Of a stretch of DNA of 64,000 nucleotides, positions 33,976-43,129 are shown in pieces (within the stretch, counting starts at the first letter, position 1; every line of letters starts with the position of its first letter). This stretch comes from Mycolicibacterium agri. GTDB lineage: Bacteria; Actinomycetota; Actinomycetes; Mycobacteriales; Mycobacteriaceae. The notes under the pieces were generated by a model. The model was not told where the DNA came from, ran no database searches, and saw only the letters and a list, made by a program, of their open reading frames with translations. The stretch spans positions 62,001-126,000 of the forward strand of contig NZ_PDCP01000003.1 in the NCBI RefSeq assembly GCF_002553505.1. Direction: 5' to 3'. The position numbers and the translations under genes were made by a program.

Positions 33976-35168
33976 CCGGGCTGTCCAATCTGCATCGTGT
34001 TGCGCGGCGGGCCGGCCAACGGGCCGAACAGCCAGTTCTTCAGCGCATCGGAGTTCAGCAGGATGCCCTGGTTGCCGTAGCGGGCCGGGTTGGATCCGAC
34101 GTCGCCCGCGATGAACGGCGGCACGAAGTTCGCGGGCAGGTCGGGCAGGCCGAGCTCCTCGCAGTAGTTGGCCCCGCCGCTCTTGGCGGCGACCTTCGGC
34201 AGGTCAACCGGATACCGGTACCGTTCGACACCCAGTGTCAGGCCGGCGCTGACGAGGATCGACGAGTACTGCGGCGGTGACTTCGCGAACGGCACCAGGC
34301 CACCGATACCGCAGCGCAGCGAGTCGTGGTAGGTGGCGAGCACGCCGGTGGTCGGCACCAGCAGCTGCGCCACATCGGTGAGCCCCTGCCGGTTGGCGCC
34401 GAGAACCTCGTTGCCGAGCTGACCCAAACCGGCTGCGCTGATGAGGAATTCGTCGAGGTTGCGCTGCTCTTCGACGATCGAGTTACTGACGTCGGTGGTG
34501 TTCTGCACCGTCGACATGAGATCCGGCGCGGCGTCGGCATACGCGGTGAACGCAGGCACCGACGCCTCGATGTCGTGGGACAGATTCGGCAGGCTCGGCT
34601 CGATCTTGCCCAACAGTTCGTTGAAGTCGACCAGCGTCTGGCCGATCTGCTCGCCGCGGCCGTTGAACGCGGTGGCGATTGCGCCGAGCGTCTCGTTCAG
34701 CTTCGCCGGGTCGATCTTGTCCAGCACCGTCACCAGTCGCTGGAACACGGTGTTGATCTCGACGGTCAGGTGCTGGCTCTGGATCACCTGCCCGGGCCGC
34801 AGCTTCTCGGGCGACGGGTCGGGCGGCGCGTTCAACTGCACGAACTTCGCGCCGAACACCGTGTTCGAGGTGATGTCGACTCCGACGTTGGACGGTATGA
34901 GCTTCATCTGCTTCGGGTCCATGGCCAGGTGCAGAACCGCGGTTCCGTCGGGACGCTCTTGAATGTCGGCGACCCGGCCGACCTGAACGCCGCGCATCTT
35001 CACCTTGGCGTCCTTGTCCATGACCAGGCCGGCGCGATCCGAGATGACCGTCACCGGAAGGGATTCGGTGAATCCGCCGCGGAACAGGGTAACGGCCAGC
35101 GCGATGACCAACCCGAGCGCGACGACGAGGCCCAACCCCGCCAACGGTCGCACGGCATTGCTGTTCAT
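33972..35168 (-). CDS. mceA: Mce family protein MceA
   Basis: 398 residues: membrane anchor (PLAGLGLVVALGLVIALAVT), Mce domain (SLPVTVISDRAGLVMDKDAK, GVQVGRVADIQERPDG), then helices and a globular C-terminus with two cysteines (LRCGIGG, ANYCEELG). It is the first mce gene, 15 bases after yrbEB. With the YrbE permeases it forms the importer core; the ATPase (Mkl/MceG type) is normally encoded elsewhere and is not in the window. Confidence 0.92.
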   Translation of the reverse strand: MNSNAVRPLAGLGLVVALGLVIALAVTLFRGGFTESLPVTVISDRAGLVMDKDAKVKMRGVQVGRVADIQERPDGTAVLHLAMDPKQMKLIPSNVGVDITSNTVFGAKFVQLNAPPDPSPEKLRPGQVIQSQHLTVEINTVFQRLVTVLDKIDPAKLNETLGAIATAFNGRGEQIGQTLVDFNELLGKIEPSLPNLSHDIEASVPAFTAYADAAPDLMSTVQNTTDVSNSIVEEQRNLDEFLISAAGLGQLGNEVLGANRQGLTDVAQLLVPTTGVLATYHDSLRCGIGGLVPFAKSPPQYSSILVSAGLTLGVERYRYPVDLPKVAAKSGGANYCEELGLPDLPANFVPPFIAGDVGSNPARYGNQGILLNSDALKNWLFGPLAGPPRNTMQIGQPG

Positions 35169-35183
35169 CGGCTCTTGTCTCCC

Positions 35184-36029
35184 CTACCCGGACAGGTTGA
35201 AGTTGCCGTTGGAGCCATAAATCGACAGCGACACCAGAAGCGTCACCGACACCACCACGACCAGTGAGGTGCGCACCGCGTTGCCCACCGCCACCCCCAC
35301 CCCGGAGGGGCCACCGCTGGCGAAATAGCCGTAGTAGGTGTGGATCAACAGGATCGTGATCGCCATCAAGACCGCCTGCAGAAACGACCACAACAGATCG
35401 ATCGGGTTGAGGAAGGTGTCGAAATAGTGGTCATACAGACCGCCGGACTGACCGAACAACACCACCGTGGTGAACTGGCTGGCCACAAACGACAAGATCA
35501 CCGCGATCGAATACAGCGGGGTGATCGCGATCATCCCCGCCACAATGCGGGTCGACACCAGATACTGCACCGGCCGAATCGCCATCGACTCCAGCGCATC
35601 GATCTCCTCATTGATGCGCATCGCACCCAACTGCGCGGTCACCCCGGCCCCGAAGGTGGCCGCCAACCCGATACCGGCCACCACCGGCGCCGAGATCCGC
35701 ACATTGATAAACGCCGCCAAAAACCCGGTCAACGCCTCGATACCGATGTTGCCCAGCGAGCTGTAGCCCTGCACCGCCAACGTGCCCCCCGCCGCCAGGG
35801 TCAAAAACCCGACGATCACCACGGTGCCGCCGATCATCGCCAACGTGCCCGCACCCATCGAGATCTCGGCGATCAACCGGATGATCTCCTTGCGGAAATG
35901 CATCGCCGCATGCGGTGTGCCGCCCAACGCTTTTCCATAGAACAGCACCTGATCGCCGATCTTGGAAAAAAAATCGACCGGTCGCGCCAGCTCCCGAAAC
36001 ACCCGCGGATAGGTCGCTCTCAAAGCCAT
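35184..36029 (-). CDS. yrbEB: YrbE/MlaE family permease B
   Basis: 281 residues, MlaE-type permease. Starts ATG 36029, 14 bases after yrbEA; the frame is open further upstream but that part overlaps yrbEA in another frame. Family features: LARPVDFFSKIGDQVLFYGK amphipathic N-terminus, the GAGVTAQLGAMRINEEIDAL coupling segment and ESMAIRPVQYLVSTR, which contacts the ATPase. Confidence 0.92.
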   Translation of the reverse strand: MALRATYPRVFRELARPVDFFSKIGDQVLFYGKALGGTPHAAMHFRKEIIRLIAEISMGAGTLAMIGGTVVIVGFLTLAAGGTLAVQGYSSLGNIGIEALTGFLAAFINVRISAPVVAGIGLAATFGAGVTAQLGAMRINEEIDALESMAIRPVQYLVSTRIVAGMIAITPLYSIAVILSFVASQFTTVVLFGQSGGLYDHYFDTFLNPIDLLWSFLQAVLMAITILLIHTYYGYFASGGPSGVGVAVGNAVRTSLVVVVSVTLLVSLSIYGSNGNFNLSG

Positions 36030-36043
36030 CGCGCCCAGCCCGC

Positions 36044-36841
36044 CTAACCCGTGGTCATCCGGATGCCGATCGCGGTCACGATGACATTGATCACGAACAA
36101 CGCCATAAACGCATACACCACCGTCTCGTTCACCGCGTTGCCCACGGCCTTGGCGCCCCCACCGGTAATCGTCAACCCCCGATAACACGCCACCAACCCG
36201 GCGATCAAACCGAACAACGCCGCCTTCACACACGAGATGATCACCTCGGGAATGCCGGTCAACAACGTGATCCCCGCCGCGAACGCCCCCGGATTGACAT
36301 CCTGAATGAACACCGAAAACGAATAACCACCCAGGATCCCGATGATCACCACCAAACTGTTCAACAACAACGCCACCAACCCCGACGCCAAAAACCGCGG
36401 AGTCACCAACCGCTGCACCGGATTGATGCCCAGCACTTCCATCGCGTCGATCTCCTCGCGGATGGTGCGCGACCCCAAATCCGCACACATCGCCGTCGAC
36501 CCCGCACCCGCCACAATCAACACCGTCACCAACGGCCCGATCTGAGTCACCGCACCAAACGCCGCACCCGCCCCCGACAAATCCGCCGCACCCAACTCAC
36601 GCAACAAAATGTTCAGCGTGAAACTCACCAACACCGTGAACGGAATCGCCACCAACAACGTCGGCGCCAACGACACCCGCGAAATGAACCAACACTGCTC
36701 CAAAAACTCCCGCCACTGAAACGGCCGATGAAAGACAAACCCCACCGCATCCCTGCTCATCGCAAACAACCCACCCACAGCCTGCATCGGCCCAGACAAG
36801 CTCTTGCTGAGCGTGATACCGGGGGACCATCTATCTGCCAT
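36044..36841 (-). CDS. yrbEA: YrbE/MlaE family permease A
   Basis: 265 residues. MlaE signatures: GAGSTAMCADLGSRTIREEI and DAMEVLGINPVQRLVTPRF. ATG 36841 overlaps the last 11 bases of the upstream thiolase gene, with GGAAGGA about ten bases before it; an in-frame ATG at 36913 lies inside the thiolase gene and lacks support. The overlap shows that the importer and the upstream CoA-enzyme genes share one message. Confidence 0.92.
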   Translation of the reverse strand: MADRWSPGITLSKSLSGPMQAVGGLFAMSRDAVGFVFHRPFQWREFLEQCWFISRVSLAPTLLVAIPFTVLVSFTLNILLRELGAADLSGAGAAFGAVTQIGPLVTVLIVAGAGSTAMCADLGSRTIREEIDAMEVLGINPVQRLVTPRFLASGLVALLLNSLVVIIGILGGYSFSVFIQDVNPGAFAAGITLLTGIPEVIISCVKAALFGLIAGLVACYRGLTITGGGAKAVGNAVNETVVYAFMALFVINVIVTAIGIRMTTG

Positions 36842-38000
36842 AGGCGACGGGTCCTTCCAGGATGGTGACTGCCGAGACCGCGGTGGGCCCGCCGAGATTG
36901 TGGGCCAAGCCAATTCGGGCGCCGTCGACCTGATTGACGGCTTCGCCGCGTAGCTGGGCTAAAAGCTCGACGCATTGGGCGACACCGGTCGCCCCCGGCG
37001 GATGGCCCTTGGCCTTCAATCCGCCGCTGGTGTTCACGGGCAGTCCGCCGCCGATCGTGGTGTCCTCCGCTTCCAACAGCTTGTAGGCCCCGAATCGCTC
37101 GGCGAAGCCCAGATCTTCATAGCTGATCAACTCGATACCGGTGAAAAAATCATGAACTTCCGCGACGTCGACGTCGGACGGCGTCATCCCCGCCATGCCG
37201 AAGGCTTGCTTGGCGGCGCGCACCGTCGCGGTGAAGGTCGTCATGTCGGGCTTGTGTTGATGCATCACCGAGTCCAGACCGAGGCCGACGCCGCGGACCC
37301 ACACGGGCCGGTCGGTGAACCGGTCGACGACATCCTCGGCGGCCAGCACGAGCGCGGCCGCGCCGTCGCTCTGCGGCGCGCAGTCGTAGAGCCGGAACGG
37401 TGTCACCACGGTCGGCGCCGCCAGCGCCCGCTCCATCGTGATCTCGAAGCGCAGCCGGGCCTTCGGGTTGTTCACCCCGTGCCGGTGGTTCTTCACCGCG
37501 ATCATCGCCAGGTGCTGTTCGGTCGCCGGGGACTCGTGCAGGTACCGCCGAACGTGCAGGGCGAAGCCGGCCGGCGCCACCACCCCGAGCGGGAAGTCCC
37601 ACGCCATGTCGCGGGCCATCGGCTCCCACTCCCAGAGCATGTCCTTGGAGGTGGTGTCGCGAAGCTTGTCGGCGCCCATCACGAGGGCGACGTCGATCGC
37701 GCCGGACGCCACACCGAACAAGGCGTTGCGGACGGCGTCGTTTCCGGTGGCGCACGAGTTCTCCACCCGGGTGACGGGCAGGTCGGGCAGCCCGAGGGTG
37801 TCGGCCAGGATCCCCGACGGGAAGCCGTCGGCGGTTCCCATTGCGCCGAACCACGCCGCCTGAAGATCGGACTTCTGCAGGCCCTTGTCGACACTGGCGG
37901 CGCACTCGGCGAACGCCATCGGCAGCAGATCTTTGATGCCGAGCGCGAAGTGCTCGCCGAACGGCGTCATTCCGGCGCCGACGATCGCCACGTTCCTCAT
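36831..38000 (-). CDS. Thiolase (SCP2-type acetyl-CoA acetyltransferase)
   Basis: 389 residues with an intact thiolase active site: Cys83 in VENSCATGND, His in EVHDFFTGIE, and the GHPPGATG motif. This is the only one of three thiolase-fold proteins in the window with the full triad, so true thiolysis of a 3-ketoacyl-CoA is likely. ATG 38000 aligns with the family start (MRNVAIVGAGMTPFGEHF); the frame is open upstream but not conserved. It lies between a DUF35-bearing protein and the YrbE/Mce importer genes. Confidence 0.88.
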   Translation of the reverse strand: MRNVAIVGAGMTPFGEHFALGIKDLLPMAFAECAASVDKGLQKSDLQAAWFGAMGTADGFPSGILADTLGLPDLPVTRVENSCATGNDAVRNALFGVASGAIDVALVMGADKLRDTTSKDMLWEWEPMARDMAWDFPLGVVAPAGFALHVRRYLHESPATEQHLAMIAVKNHRHGVNNPKARLRFEITMERALAAPTVVTPFRLYDCAPQSDGAAALVLAAEDVVDRFTDRPVWVRGVGLGLDSVMHQHKPDMTTFTATVRAAKQAFGMAGMTPSDVDVAEVHDFFTGIELISYEDLGFAERFGAYKLLEAEDTTIGGGLPVNTSGGLKAKGHPPGATGVAQCVELLAQLRGEAVNQVDGARIGLAHNLGGPTAVSAVTILEGPVAYGR

Positions 38001-38034
38001 GCCACGAACCCCGCCCCCGGCATGGCCCCGCCAG

Positions 38035-39207
38035 TCATGCCGCGGCCTCCGGCTCGAACGCATAGCCGTAGTCGGGCACACCCGACCGGACCGCGACTCT
38101 GCGCAGCGCCAGCCGACCGCGGTCCCCGATGCCGACGGTGCCCGGCTGTGCCCCGGTAACCTTCACTAACGCGCGAACCCCCACATCGTCCAATTCGACG
38201 ATCACCAACGAATACGGCGTGCGCAGCCCTGGCACCGGGATGTGCACCGTCGTCTCGGTGTAGACAGTCCCGGTCCGCGGTAGCGGCACCAATTCGTATT
38301 GGGTGGCAAGGCTACCGTCATCGCCCACTCCGTATCGCGGCGGGAAGTCCAACTGACCCGAATCAGCGAAATGCCCTGCCTCCCAACGCACCTTGGCTTC
38401 GAAGGCGCGCTCGTAGGCGGCCAGCGAGATCGGGATCTCGGCGTCGGCGACGTAGCTGCCCTCGGGGGCGGGCCGCGCGACGGGCTCGCGACGGCGGATC
38501 GGCGCGCTGCCGCCGGCAACCGTGATGCCGGACAGGGTGGCCTGCTCGGCGGCGACCAGCGGCCCGGTGACCCCTCGCTCACACATCCCGGCCAGCGCAA
38601 ACAGGCCCGAGCTGGCACCGAGGGTGGGCAGCGTGGGCGGGTTTCCCCGGCACAGGTCGGCAGCGCGCCGGTGATCCACACCGGCCACCGCCATCGGGGT
38701 GTCCAGCCACGCCGCCTCGAGCGAGGCGATCAGGCCCCGCTCGTGCAGCAGCCGCGGGTCGCCGTAGTCGTGCACGTCGCCGGTCGCGTTGCGGGTGCGG
38801 ACGGGCAGGCTGCGCACGACGCGCGCCGCGGTGCGGATGTGCAGCCCGTGGTCGGCGGTGATGATGGCCGCCGCGCCTGCGGGATCGATGTCAGCGCCGA
38901 TGATCATCGTTCTCGACCGCGCCGAACTGACCGCGTCCAAGGTGGCGGGCGCGCCGCCCAGCCGCTCGACCACCTCGAGTTCCGGGTCGAGACCGAGCCC
39001 GGCCAGCAGCACTGCGGCGTTGCTGCTCTCCAGCAGCGGCATGTCACGGCTGACCAGCACCACCCGTTCGACCGCGCCGCCGAGACTCAGCGCAGCCCGG
39101 CCGGCTTCCACGGCGAGGGTGATCGCGTCCTCGTCGTCACCGGCCACCCGGTGCTGGGGGGTTCCCCAGCACGGCAGGTATGTGCCGATCGAAGCGACGT
39201 AGGGCAT
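38035..39207 (-). CDS. HMG-CoA-synthase-like domain fused to DUF35/OB-fold domain
   Basis: 390 residues. The N-terminal 270 residues look like a thiolase/HMG-CoA-synthase-fold domain (MPYVASIGTYLPCWGTPQHR, AVLLAGLGLDPELEVVER). The nucleophile region is not obvious, so it may be non-catalytic. The C-terminal 120 residues form an OB fold (TVYTETTVHIPVPGLRTPYS) but lack the CxxC pairs of the DUF35 zinc ribbon. It probably acts as a partner or scaffold for the adjacent thiolase. Confidence 0.75.
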   Translation of the reverse strand: MPYVASIGTYLPCWGTPQHRVAGDDEDAITLAVEAGRAALSLGGAVERVVLVSRDMPLLESSNAAVLLAGLGLDPELEVVERLGGAPATLDAVSSARSRTMIIGADIDPAGAAAIITADHGLHIRTAARVVRSLPVRTRNATGDVHDYGDPRLLHERGLIASLEAAWLDTPMAVAGVDHRRAADLCRGNPPTLPTLGASSGLFALAGMCERGVTGPLVAAEQATLSGITVAGGSAPIRRREPVARPAPEGSYVADAEIPISLAAYERAFEAKVRWEAGHFADSGQLDFPPRYGVGDDGSLATQYELVPLPRTGTVYTETTVHIPVPGLRTPYSLVIVELDDVGVRALVKVTGAQPGTVGIGDRGRLALRRVAVRSGVPDYGYAFEPEAAA

Positions 39208-39222
39208 GAGGTCCTTCGCGGT

Positions 39223-40431
39223 CTAGGTGACGGCGCCGGCCGTCTTGAGCTCGATGATGCGGTCCCAGTCCAGGCCGAGTTCCAGCAAGATCTCGTCAGT
39301 TTGCTCGGCGAACGCCGGCGCCGGTCCGGATTGCGGAGCGGTGACATCGAACTGCACCGGATTCGCCACCAATTCGAGTTCGCCGGCCCGCACCAGATAT
39401 TCGTTGGCGCGGATTTGCGCATCCTCGACGGCCTGCAGCGTGTCCTGCACCGGCGCCCACGGGCCCAGCAGCGTCGCGAAGCGCTCCTTCCACTCGGCCA
39501 GCGGCCGCTTCGACATCGCCTCGGTGAGGATCTCGGTCGCGACCGCGGTGTTCTCCGCGATGGCTTCGCCGGTGGCGAACCGCGGATCGTCGGCGAGCTC
39601 GTCGAGGTCCATGTGCTTGCACACGTCGGCCCAGAACTTCGTTGGCTGCATCATCACGAACGAGATGTAGCGGTCGTCGGCCGTCGGATACAGCCCGACG
39701 AGCGGGTTGATCGGCGAGCCGTGCACCCCCGGCGGGAACGCCTCCATGCGCTCGCCGAGGTGTTTGGTCAGCGCCACGGTGTGCCCCAGCGACCAGAAGC
39801 CGCTGCCGAGCAGCGAGACGTCCACGATCGACGGTTCGCCGGTGCGCTCCCGCTTGAACAGGGCGGCGGCGATGCCCCCGGCGAGGTTGGTGCCGCTGAT
39901 GGTGTCGCCGTAGGCGGGGCCCGGCGGGCCGATCATGCCGGGCATGTCCGGCGGGGTGATGGTGCGTGCGGTGCCGGCCCGGCACCAGAACGCGGTCATG
40001 TCGTAGCCACCCTTGACGGCCTCGGCGCCGCGGGGGCCCAGTGCGCTGCCCCTGGCGTAGATGATCTTCGGGTTGATCGCCCGGATGTCGTCGACGTCGA
40101 TGCCGAACTTCTCCCGGTGCGCGGGCAGGAAGCTGGTCAGAAAGACGTCGCTGCGCCGGGCGAGTTCGTAGAGCACTTCCTTGCCTTCGGGCACTGACAT
40201 GTCCAGCCCGATGCTGCGCTTGTTGCGGTTGGCGTGCTCGATGTTGGGATTCGGGTCGCCCTCGACGCGCAGCAGCCCGGTCTGGCGCAGCCCGCGCTGC
40301 GGGTCGCCGGTCACGGCGTGCTCGACCTTGATGACGTCGGCGCCCCATTCGGTCAGCACCGCGCCGGCCGACGGCACGAAGCCGTACATCGCAACTTCCA
40401 GTACGCGGATCCCGTCCAGCGGCGCGCTCAT
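39223..40431 (-). CDS. Family III (CaiB/BaiF) CoA-transferase
   Basis: 402 residues, full-length. GIRVLEVAMYGFVPSAGAVL and GADVIKVEHAVTGDPQRG are the CoA-binding start; the catalytic Asp is in GGYDMTAFWCRAG. It transfers CoA to a carboxylate, possibly the acid produced by the preceding aldehyde dehydrogenase. ATG 40431 overlaps the aldehyde dehydrogenase stop by four bases. Confidence 0.9.
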   Translation of the reverse strand: MSAPLDGIRVLEVAMYGFVPSAGAVLTEWGADVIKVEHAVTGDPQRGLRQTGLLRVEGDPNPNIEHANRNKRSIGLDMSVPEGKEVLYELARRSDVFLTSFLPAHREKFGIDVDDIRAINPKIIYARGSALGPRGAEAVKGGYDMTAFWCRAGTARTITPPDMPGMIGPPGPAYGDTISGTNLAGGIAAALFKRERTGEPSIVDVSLLGSGFWSLGHTVALTKHLGERMEAFPPGVHGSPINPLVGLYPTADDRYISFVMMQPTKFWADVCKHMDLDELADDPRFATGEAIAENTAVATEILTEAMSKRPLAEWKERFATLLGPWAPVQDTLQAVEDAQIRANEYLVRAGELELVANPVQFDVTAPQSGPAPAFAEQTDEILLELGLDWDRIIELKTAGAVT

Positions 40432-41933
40432 GCCGGCACCACCGTCGCGAATGTCTTGCGCTCCAAGAACTCCTCCAGCCCTGCGGTTCCCATTTCCCTG
40501 CCGATACCGGACTGCTTGAAGCCGCCGAACGGGCAGTCCGGGCCGAAATACATGCCGCCGTTGATGGACAGGGTGCCGGTGCGGATGCGGCGGGCCACCG
40601 CGACGGCGCGGTCCTCGCTGCCGAACACCGCGCCCGACAGCCCGTAGATCGAGTTGTTGGCGATCCGCACGGCATCGTCGTCGTCGTCGTAGGCGATGAC
40701 CACGAGCACCGGGCCGAACGCCTCCTCCTGGGCGATCTCACTGTCCGGGTCAACGCTGGTGAGCAGCGTCGGCGTATAGAAGAAGCCCGGGTCGATCTTC
40801 TCGCCGCCGGTGACCAGCGTCGCGCCCGCCGCGATGGCGCGCCGGACCAGGCCGTCGACCTTGTCGCGCTGCTTGCGGCTGTTCAGTGGGCCCATATAGA
40901 TGCCGTTGTCGGCGGGATTGCCGTACGTCACCAGCCCGAAGTTGTTCTTGACCTTCTCGACGATCTCGTCGTGGTGCTTGCGCGGCACCAGCAGACGCGT
41001 GGTGATCGCGCATCCCTGGCCTGCGTGGCTGGCCACGGCAAACGCGGTGAACAGCGCGGCCGTGTCGAAGTCGCCGTCGTCGAGCACGATCGCCGCCGAC
41101 TTGCCGCCGAGTTCGAGGAAGACCTTCTTGCAGGTCTGGCTGGCTGCGGCCATGATCGCCCGGCCGGTCGGGGTGGATCCGGTGAACGTGATCATGTCGA
41201 CGTCGGGGCTGGTGGTAAGCGCGACACCGACGTCGGGGTCGGCGCCGCTCAACACGTTGACGACACCGGCGGGGATGTCGGTGTGGTTGGCGATCAGCTC
41301 GCCGAGCGCCAGCGTGATCAGCGGCGTATCGGGCGCGCCTTTCAACACCACCGTGCAGCCGGCCGCCAGTGCGGGCGCCAGCTTGGCCAGCGCCAGCTGC
41401 GTCAGATAGTTGTAGGCGATGATCGCCGCCACCACCCCGGCGGCTTCCTTCTCCACCCATCGGTGGTGGGTCATGCCGTGGCTCTCGCTGTTGCCGAGGT
41501 CCTCGCTCAGCGGATAGGTCTTCAACAGCTGCGCGTAGTAGTCGACGATGCCGATGGGCGCGTCGAGCTGGGCACCGGCGCACATTGCCGGCGTGGCGCC
41601 CACCTCGGCGATGGTCAGCTCGGCCAGTTCGTCGCGGTGCTCGATCAGCACCCGGTGCAACTGTTCCAGGCAGCGGATCCGCAGTGGTGTGTCGGTCGCC
41701 CAGCCGGTGGTGTCGAAGGCGCGCCGCGCCGCGGCGACCGCGGCTTCGGCATCGGCCACCGACGCGTCGGGGGCGTAGCCGACGATCTCCTCGGTGGCCG
41801 GGTTGAGGGATGCGAACGTCCGCGGCGTCTCGACCAGAGCACCGTCGATCAGCATCCGCCGATCGGCGGGCCGCTGCGGTGACTCCGATGCGGCAGAGGG
41901 CGCTCCACCCGAGATCGTCGACGCCTCCGTCAT
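40428..41933 (-). CDS. NAD(P)-dependent aldehyde dehydrogenase
   Basis: 501 residues. Catalytic Cys in HAGQGCAITTR, general base Glu in LELGGKSA, Rossmann motif FTGSTPTGR. It oxidises an aldehyde to acid. ATG 41933 follows AGGAGGG directly. It is the first gene of a 12-gene minus-strand operon reaching through CoA-transferase, DUF35 protein and thiolase to mceF. The stretch AYDDDDDAVR is encoded by a run of GAC/GTC repeats near 40680 and could vary in length. Confidence 0.9.
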   Translation of the reverse strand: MTEASTISGGAPSAASESPQRPADRRMLIDGALVETPRTFASLNPATEEIVGYAPDASVADAEAAVAAARRAFDTTGWATDTPLRIRCLEQLHRVLIEHRDELAELTIAEVGATPAMCAGAQLDAPIGIVDYYAQLLKTYPLSEDLGNSESHGMTHHRWVEKEAAGVVAAIIAYNYLTQLALAKLAPALAAGCTVVLKGAPDTPLITLALGELIANHTDIPAGVVNVLSGADPDVGVALTTSPDVDMITFTGSTPTGRAIMAAASQTCKKVFLELGGKSAAIVLDDGDFDTAALFTAFAVASHAGQGCAITTRLLVPRKHHDEIVEKVKNNFGLVTYGNPADNGIYMGPLNSRKQRDKVDGLVRRAIAAGATLVTGGEKIDPGFFYTPTLLTSVDPDSEIAQEEAFGPVLVVIAYDDDDDAVRIANNSIYGLSGAVFGSEDRAVAVARRIRTGTLSINGGMYFGPDCPFGGFKQSGIGREMGTAGLEEFLERKTFATVVPA

Positions 41934-41961
41934 CCACCCTCCTAGCAAAGTTCAGTGTGAT

Positions 41962-41984
41962 GGAAACTTCATTCTCATCTTCGG
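41962..41984 (-). promoter_or_regulatory. GAGAAT-motif site upstream of the aldehyde dehydrogenase-mce operon
   Basis: Left half GGAAAC, spacer TTC, right half ATTCTC (41971-41976), three bases, TTCGG (41980-41984). It is 28 bases upstream of ATG 41933 and in the same orientation as the sites at the other minus-strand operons. It would govern the whole 14.6-kb mce-containing operon. Confidence 0.55.
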
Positions 41985-42114
41985 CGAATCATACATTCGT
42001 ACGATGAGAACTCAAGAAAATGAAGATGGCCTAGTCATGTGGCCTGATGACGGCGTTGGCGGAAATTTCGATGCGACAATTCGAGACGATTTGTCTTGCG
42101 ATACCGAAGACTGC

Positions 42115-42137
42115 GAGAGTACGGTTCTCATATTCGG
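42115..42137 (+). promoter_or_regulatory. GAGAAT-motif site upstream of the SDR-ferredoxin-P450 operon
   Basis: Core GAGAGT ACG GTTCTC (42115-42129), three bases, TTCGG (42133-42137), 31 bases before the GTG at 42169. A second, weaker copy in the opposite orientation (TGAGAAC at 42005-42011) lies in the same 235-base AT-rich gap between the two divergent operons. Confidence 0.5.
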
Positions 42138-42168
42138 AAGGAAGATTCTTGATGGTTGAGGCCGCGCT

Positions 42169-42873
42169 GTGAAGACCGCCGTCGTCACCGGAGGCGGCTC
42201 GGGGATCGGCCGCGCCGTCGCGAACCGACTGCGCGCCGACGGCTATCACGTGGCGACCCTCGACGTCGTCGCGTCCGACGAGGCCTACGCCCACACCGCC
42301 AACGTCACCGACCGCGCCGCCGTCGACGCGGCGATGGCGGCCGTGCGGGAACAGTTCGGGCCGATCACCATCCTGGTCAACGCGGCGGGCATGGAACGCT
42401 TCAAGCGGTTCACCGACCTGACATTCGACGACTTTCAACGCGTCATCGACGTCAACCTCAACGGTGTCTTCCACTGCATCCAGGCGGTGCTGCCGGACAT
42501 GATCGACGCCGGGTGGGGACGCATCGTCAACATCTCGTCCTCCAGCGCGCACTCCGGCCAGCCCTATATGTCGGCCTATGTAGCGGCCAAGTCGGCGGTC
42601 AACGGGCTGACCAAGTCGCTGGCGCTGGAGTACGGGCCGATGGGCATCACGGTCAACGCGGTGCCGCCCGGCTTCATCGACACCCCGATGCTGCGCAAGT
42701 CCGAGGAGCGCGGCCGACTCGGGGGGACCATCGCCGACCACATCGCCCGCACCCCGGTGCGCCGGGTCGGCAAGCCCGAGGACATCGCCGCGGCGTGCGC
42801 CTTCCTGATCTCCGAGGAGGCCGGCTACATCACCGGCCAGATCCTCGGCGTCAACGGCGGCCGCAACACCTGA
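42169..42873 (+). CDS. Short-chain dehydrogenase/reductase
   Basis: 234 residues. NAD(P) motif TGGGSGIGRAVA, NAAG (LVNAAGMERF), catalytic Ser in VNISSSSAHSG and YVAAK. The cofactor loop LDVVAS with Asp at the end of strand 2 favours NAD(H). It oxidises an alcohol or reduces a ketone, like 3-oxoacyl-CoA or hydroxysteroid dehydrogenases. GTG start with GAGG upstream; followed after 34 bases by a ferredoxin. Confidence 0.88.
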   Translation: MKTAVVTGGGSGIGRAVANRLRADGYHVATLDVVASDEAYAHTANVTDRAAVDAAMAAVREQFGPITILVNAAGMERFKRFTDLTFDDFQRVIDVNLNGVFHCIQAVLPDMIDAGWGRIVNISSSSAHSGQPYMSAYVAAKSAVNGLTKSLALEYGPMGITVNAVPPGFIDTPMLRKSEERGRLGGTIADHIARTPVRRVGKPEDIAAACAFLISEEAGYITGQILGVNGGRNT

Positions 42874-42907
42874 CAGATTCCGGACTGGGAGGACTTGGAG
42901 GACAGAA

Positions 42908-43129
42908 GTGAAGGTTTTCGTCGACTCGGAACGCTGCCAGGGCCACACGCTGTGCGCCATGATCGCGCCGGACTCGTTCGAGCTCAACGACATCGACGGC
43001 ACGTCGTCGCCGGTCAGCGAAGTCGTCGCACCGGATCAGGAGGATGCCGTGCGCGAGGCTGTTCAGTCCTGCCCCGAGCAGGCCATCTCGATCGAGGAAT
43101 TGAGGGGAACGTCTGTTGAGCATCGATGA
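42908..43129 (+). CDS. Ferredoxin, 3Fe-4S type with His variant ligand position
   Basis: 73 residues. Cluster motif C10-QGHTL-C16 and the distal SCPEQAI Cys. The position that would be the fourth Cys of a 4Fe-4S cluster is His13, a variant described for mycobacterial P450 ferredoxins. It donates electrons to the P450 encoded by the next gene, whose start lies inside this gene's end. GGAGG precedes GTG 42908. Confidence 0.88.
   Translation: MKVFVDSERCQGHTLCAMIAPDSFELNDIDGTSSPVSEVVAPDQEDAVREAVQSCPEQAISIEELRGTSVEHR

Noticed and set aside
36030..36488. Upstream extension of yrbEB frame
   Set aside because: It overlaps yrbEA in another frame and encodes a low-complexity Gly/Val/Asp sequence; the family start is at 36029.
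40675..40695. GTC repeat run in the aldehyde dehydrogenase gene
   Set aside because: Five Asp codons in a surface loop; short and in frame, so no sign of phase variation or disruption.
42004..42159. A 51-codon open frame in the gap before the SDR gene
   Set aside because: It is AT-rich with codon use unlike neighbours, lacks a ribosome binding site, begins inside one candidate operator and runs through the site at 42115. It looks like non-coding promoter DNA that happens to be open.
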